From Prevotellaceae bacterium UBA2718 (GTDB lineage Bacteria; Bacteroidota; Bacteroidia; Bacteroidales; Bacteroidaceae), in the NCBI GenBank assembly GCA_002353975.1, contig DEKQ01000062.1, positions 1-9,893 on the forward strand: a stretch of DNA of 9,893 nucleotides, written 5' to 3'. This document shows positions 6,415 to 9,893 of the stretch, one piece after another. Under the pieces are notes generated by a model. The model saw only the letters and a list, made by a program, of their open reading frames with translations. It was not told the origin of the DNA and did no database searches. A program made the position numbers and the translations under genes. How positions within the stretch are numbered: position 1 is the stretch's first letter; every line of letters begins with the position of its first letter.

Positions 6415-9400
6415 TTATTTGGTACTGACCTTCCAATAAACCACCGGAAGCATGGTGACGACAAGGATTAGCGAGCCTATTCCACCGGCGAAGATGGTTA
6501 CGCCCACAGGCATCCAGAACGATGACTGCGCGATAATCATCGGTACCACACCGACAGCCGTCGTAGCAGTAGTCAGGAAGATAGGCACCATGCGGCGCTT
6601 GCCGGCATCGTAGGCAGCCTGGCGCACTGCTTCATTGTAGGCTTCTCTCTCGGCTTGGGTCAATGTCTTACCTGCAATCTCTGCCTTCTTACTTCTCAAG
6701 AGATCATTGGCATGTTCGAATATGAGTATCTCGTTACGCATAATCATTCCCATCAAGGTGATGAGTCCGAAGATAGATGTGAGTCCCAGTGCACGGTTCA
6801 TCAGCCCAAGACCGATGAGGGCACCGGGTATCATCAAGGCAAGGGCAACCATGCAGACCAGCGTGATGCCATACTTCTTGAAATTGAACAGCAGGAAGAA
6901 GAACACAATCAGCATGGCGATGGTAATACCCCAGAATATCTGAGGCAGTGCCTCGTTGCCATATTCTATCTCTCCACCCACCTCGGCACGCACACCCTGC
7001 GGCAGCGGAATCTCTTCCTGCATGATTTTAGCAATACGCTGTTCTACCGGACCCGTATAGACACCATTTGCAAACTGAGCCGTGACGGTGATGCAACGCT
7101 CGCCACTACGGTGCAGGATGCGGCTCTCGCTCCAGCGTGGGCTCACGTCGGCCACCTGCCTCAGGGGCACCGTGGCATTTGTGGCATTAAGCCCGCCGGA
7201 GAGCATACTCGCAGGAGTGGCAATGCCTAAGTTCCGGATGTCACTATATGTCAGGTCACTATCATCCTTTACCACGATGGGCAGTTCATAATCTCCCTCC
7301 CAGACCTGTCCCACGCGCAAGTCACTTGACGTTGCGCTCAGGGCCAATGCCGCCGTAGTACGCGTTATGCCCATCTGGGCAGAGGTCACAGGATCCAGTT
7401 CCACATTGATAATAGGATATGGCTGAAGGTAGTCGGTGTGCACCCACTCGAGTTCGGGCATCTTACGCATACGCTCCATCAGCCGCTCAGCAACTACATG
7501 CAGCGAGTCAAGATTATCGCCATAGAAGCGGTACTCCAGTTCGGGCACCGACATATAGTCAAGGCGTTTGAACTTCACGTAGGCATTGGGGAACGCCTCA
7601 CTCAGACGAGGCTGATATTCGCTGAGCAGTTCGAGCGTCGTCTTCTCAGACGTGGTGTTGACGATGAACTGTGCGAAGTTCTTTCCCGCCATCTGGGGCG
7701 CATAGACATCCATGAAACGCGGAGAGGAACAACCGATGAAGCTCGTGATGCCCGTCACCCGCTCATCGGGGCGCAGCACACTGTAAACACTGTCTGCAAC
7801 CGCCTCTGTCTCTGCCAGCGCCTTGCCCTCGGGCAGGAATATCTCTATGGCAAACTGGTCACGGTCAGCCAATGGAAAGAGTCGGATCTTCAGCGTGGGT
7901 ATGATGAGCAGCGAAAGCAAGATGAGTCCCACGCCGATAAGCATCGTGAGCCACGGATGGCAGAAAGTCTTGTCCAAAGTCTTTTCATAAGTTGTCTGCA
8001 CCCATTTGGTTATGGCATTCCCACCTGTGCTCACCTTTCCAGGCTTGATGATAAGCACCTCGAGGAACGGAATGACCGTGACGGCCAGCAGAAGCGACAC
8101 CATCAGGTTTATGGTTATCGTCCACGGGAAATCCTGAAGGGCGTCCAGGAACATACCCGTAAAGGTGAGGAGGAACGGGAAGAAGATGGCACAGATGCAC
8201 AGAGTGGCAAGCATCATAGGCATGAAGTATTGCCGCGCACTCTCTACGGCAGCCTCCTTGGGTTCGTAGCCTTTGCCGAGATACTCCAGATAGCCGTCGA
8301 TGACTACGATGGCATTATCCACTATCATGCCCAGCACCACGATGAGTCCTGCCAGCGTGACGATATTCAATTCAATGTCTGCCATATACATGATGGCAAC
8401 AGACACGAACGTGCTCAGCGGAATGGTGATAGCCGCCACAATGGCAGAGCGCAGGGGAAACAGCACCATCATCACAAGAATGATGATAGCCATCGAGATG
8501 AGCAAGTCGCGCAGGAAACTGCTGACACTCATTGCCACCACCTTCGGCTTGTCGGCAATACGCGTGATAGTAACATCATCGGGCAGTTCGTTCTCACGGA
8601 ACTCGTCAAGAACCTTGTCAACATCCTTGCCATATTGCACTACGTTATTGCCTGCCGTCATCTCCATCGACAGCAGTACGCAGGGATGTCCGTCCTGTTC
8701 TATGCGGCTGTTGTCAGTGTCATATTCCCTTACCACCCGCGCCACGTCCCTTACGCGTGTCACCTTACCGCTGGCGGGGTCGCTGAAGATAATCTGGTTT
8801 GCTATCTCCTCCACACTGTTCTCCGTCGCTTCGACATGGATTGGCACTTGCTGGTCTTCGTCGCTGATATTGCCGCTCATGGTAGTGATGCCCTGCGCCT
8901 GCAAACGGCTGAAGAGCATCTGCTGACCTATGCCGTATGCCTGCAGCCGCTGACGGTCCACATAGAGCGAAATCTGCTCTTTCTGTTCGCCAAACAGCTT
9001 TACGTTTGCCACACTCGGGATGCGGCGCAAACGGTCAGACAAACGGTCACTATAGTCCTTCAGCTCGCGATAACTGCGTTGGCCGCTCTCTATGGCGATG
9101 AGCAATGCCGAAGTGTTGCCAAAGTCATCATTCACCACGACGGCGAGAACACCCGACGGCAGCGATGACTTGAACGTATTCAGGCCGTGCTTGATCTTCG
9201 ACCACACCTCATCCTTATTGTTCACATCGTCGTTAAGTTCCACTATTGCAATGCACATACCGTTCTGCGAAGTGGTGGTAGTCTTGGCGCGTTTCACCTC
9301 ACCAAAGGTAAACAGATAACGCTCCAGCGGACGCGCAACCTGCTGTTCCACTTCCTCAGTTGTCGCACCGGGATAGACCGCCACAACGACACCCTGACGG

Positions 9401-9537
9401 ATAGTGGCATGAGGAAACTCGTCCTTGGGCATAACGTACATACCGTAGATGCCCATCACGAACAGTATTAATATAATAAGGAGCGATATGGAGTAGTGCT
9501 CCAAAGGCCAGCGGAGCCACGACATCTTCTCTTTCAT
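6415..9537 (-). CDS. RND-family efflux permease, inner-membrane pump
   Basis: This 1040-residue proton-driven permease is the motor of the tripartite exporter. TM1 spans about 15-35, a periplasmic porter domain follows to about 335, and then TM2-TM6 (about 342-500). The second half repeats the plan: TM7 about 530-547, porter domain to about 865, and TM8-TM12 to the end. The full length and duplicated architecture match intact RND pumps. In TM4, GMIVDNAIVVID (403-414) supplies D407, equivalent to AcrB D407, but AcrB D408 is Asn here. In TM10, MGMIMRNEILIFE (929-941) has Arg934 where AcrB has Lys940. These changes suggest a variant proton relay; I believe they occur in a broad Bacteroidetes branch. 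The start MKEKMSWLRW is preceded by a heptamer array and no Shine-Dalgarno. The gene lies between the adaptor and TolC genes. Substrate (drug, bile salt, metal or other) is not determinable; no Met-rich metal relay stands out. Confidence 0.95.
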   Translation of the reverse strand: MKEKMSWLRWPLEHYSISLLIILILFVMGIYGMYVMPKDEFPHATIRQGVVVAVYPGATTEEVEQQVARPLERYLFTFGEVKRAKTTTTSQNGMCIAIVELNDDVNNKDEVWSKIKHGLNTFKSSLPSGVLAVVVNDDFGNTSALLIAIESGQRSYRELKDYSDRLSDRLRRIPSVANVKLFGEQKEQISLYVDRQRLQAYGIGQQMLFSRLQAQGITTMSGNISDEDQQVPIHVEATENSVEEIANQIIFSDPASGKVTRVRDVARVVREYDTDNSRIEQDGHPCVLLSMEMTAGNNVVQYGKDVDKVLDEFRENELPDDVTITRIADKPKVVAMSVSSFLRDLLISMAIIILVMMVLFPLRSAIVAAITIPLSTFVSVAIMYMADIELNIVTLAGLIVVLGMIVDNAIVVIDGYLEYLGKGYEPKEAAVESARQYFMPMMLATLCICAIFFPFLLTFTGMFLDALQDFPWTITINLMVSLLLAVTVIPFLEVLIIKPGKVSTGGNAITKWVQTTYEKTLDKTFCHPWLTMLIGVGLILLSLLIIPTLKIRLFPLADRDQFAIEIFLPEGKALAETEAVADSVYSVLRPDERVTGITSFIGCSSPRFMDVYAPQMAGKNFAQFIVNTTSEKTTLELLSEYQPRLSEAFPNAYVKFKRLDYMSVPELEYRFYGDNLDSLHVVAERLMERMRKMPELEWVHTDYLQPYPIINVELDPVTSAQMGITRTTAALALSATSSDLRVGQVWEGDYELPIVVKDDSDLTYSDIRNLGIATPASMLSGGLNATNATVPLRQVADVSPRWSESRILHRSGERCITVTAQFANGVYTGPVEQRIAKIMQEEIPLPQGVRAEVGGEIEYGNEALPQIFWGITIAMLIVFFFLLFNFKKYGITLVCMVALALMIPGALIGLGLMNRALGLTSIFGLITLMGMIMRNEILIFEHANDLLRSKKAEIAGKTLTQAEREAYNEAVRQAAYDAGKRRMVPIFLTTATTAVGVVPMIIAQSSFWMPVGVTIFAGGIGSLILVVTMLPVVYWKVSTK

Positions 9538-9593
9538 AACTGTAAACTTTCAACTGTAAACTTTCAACCCTCATTCCTCAACCCTTATCCCTG
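9538..9593. repeat. Heptamer tandem array E upstream of the RND gene
   Basis: Eight 7-bp units directly abut the RND start codon: AACTGTA, AACTTTC, AACTGTA, AACTTTC, then the drifted AACCCTC, ATTCCTC, AACCCTT, ATCCCTG. The first four form an exact 14-bp double repeat. The same ATCCCTC-type unit appears again at 9661-9674 beyond a hairpin, right after the adaptor stop, so the array may once have filled the whole adaptor-RND gap. On the coding strand the units end in AGTT just before ATG. Confidence 0.85.
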
Positions 9594-9598
9594 CAACC

Positions 9599-9658
9599 GT
9601 GTCCTGCGGTTCTTTGCTGCGCAAAGCGTCACAAGTGCCGAGCGCTCCGCAGGGACAC
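9599..9658. repeat. Compound inverted repeat between the adaptor and RND genes
   Basis: Outer arms GTGTCCTGCGG (9599-9609) and CCGCAGGGACAC (9647-9658) are complementary apart from one bulged base. Inside them lie a second hairpin, CTTTGC/GCAAAG with a 3-nt loop (9612-9626), and the palindrome GAGCGCTC (9640-9647, partly shared with the outer arm). The whole could fold into a branched structure in the operon mRNA. No T-run follows, so it is not a usual terminator. Candidate roles are an mRNA processing or stability element, or a REP-like dispersed repeat. Confidence 0.6.
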
Positions 9659-9683
9659 TCGTCCCTCATCCCTCTGTCGTCTT

Positions 9684-9893
9684 CTAATAAACCACTTTAG
9701 TTCCTTCACTCAGTTTCTGATAACCTTCAACAACGATGCGCTGACCGTTCTCCAAACCCGTTTGGATTATGACACGGTTGCCCTTTGTGTCACCGATGCC
9801 TACCGTTGCCCTGTGTGCCGTGCTGTCTTTGCCAACCAGCCATACGAAGCAGTTGCCGTCCGTATTCTTCTGGACAGACGTTATGGGTATCAG
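9684..9893 (-). CDS. Periplasmic adaptor (membrane fusion protein) of the RND pump, C-terminal part
   Basis: Only the last 69 codons are in the window; the 5' end lies beyond 9893. The visible sequence runs from LIPITSVQKNTDGNCFVWLV through VGIGDTKGNRVIIQTGLENG to RIVVEGYQKLSEGTKVVY. This pattern, a beta-strand ending in VWLV, then a 'tGLenGqrIVveGyqkLseGtkV' close, is typical of the membrane-proximal domain at the end of HlyD/AcrA-type adaptors. Such proteins bridge the RND permease and the TolC channel in the periplasm. The stop TAG is at 9684-9686. The RND start is about 147 bp downstream, with a hairpin and heptamers between, in the same orientation, so the three genes form the usual adaptor-pump-channel operon. 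The operon promoter is outside the window. Confidence 0.88.
   Translation of the reverse strand: MIPITSVQKNTDGNCFVWLVGKDSTAHRATVGIGDTKGNRVIIQTGLENGQRIVVEGYQKLSEGTKVVY

Noticed and set aside
6368..6436. Longer start for the TolC-like protein at 6436.
   Set aside because: The extra 23 residues are encoded mostly by a heptamer array and would stand before the signal peptide; the ATG at 6367 gives a normal secreted protein.
7438..9168. A 576-codon open frame on the plus strand opposite the RND gene.
   Set aside because: It is antisense to a full-length RND permease with clear motifs. Its product is His/Arg/Gln-rich with no recognisable domain, as expected when the reverse of hydrophobic-helix codons lacks stops.

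Overview
All six protein genes in this window lie on the minus strand. The style suggests a member of the Bacteroidales, possibly Prevotellaceae. The evidence is a TAnnTTTG-type promoter element (TAACTTTG), the lack of clear Shine-Dalgarno sequences, a secreted GH95 glycosidase, an adaptor-RND-TolC tripartite pump, and 7-bp tandem repeats in the gene gaps. The genus is an inference; no rRNA or marker gene is present.

Layout, read in the direction of transcription from right to left: (1) 9893-4991 is a tripartite efflux operon. It holds the C-terminal end of a periplasmic adaptor (9684-9893, running off the window), a complete inner-membrane RND permease (6415-9537) and a TolC-type outer-membrane channel (4991-6367, with a possible longer form to 6436). 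A strong intrinsic terminator follows at 4848-4884. (2) 4162-4990 is about 830 bp without a convincing gene. It contains that terminator, a short GATGTAGG repeat, a palindrome-rich element framed by a 17-bp direct repeat (4536-4627), a heptamer array (4304-4359) and the promoter of the next operon. (3) 4161-53 is a second transcription unit. It holds a secreted GH95 alpha-L-fucosidase/galactosidase (1702-4161), a Y-family translesion DNA polymerase whose GTG start overlaps the GH95 stop (284-1705), and a short YolD-like partner protein (53-268).

How the genes work together: the pump genes encode the three layers of one envelope-spanning exporter. The polymerase and YolD-like protein form a pair known from Firmicutes SOS cassettes (UvrX/YqjW with YolD/YqjX). 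The polymerase keeps its catalytic acids, a QLDLF sliding-clamp motif and a conserved C-terminal tail, but its YolD partner looks shortened. No metabolic link between the glycosidase and the polymerase is evident; they appear to share a transcript by position.

No wholly new multi-gene system is visible. The most unusual signals are the distinct 7-bp tandem arrays at nearly every gene boundary, the palindrome cluster at 4536-4627, the GTGA coupling of a repair polymerase to a glycosidase, and a repeat-like insert just behind the TolC signal peptide.
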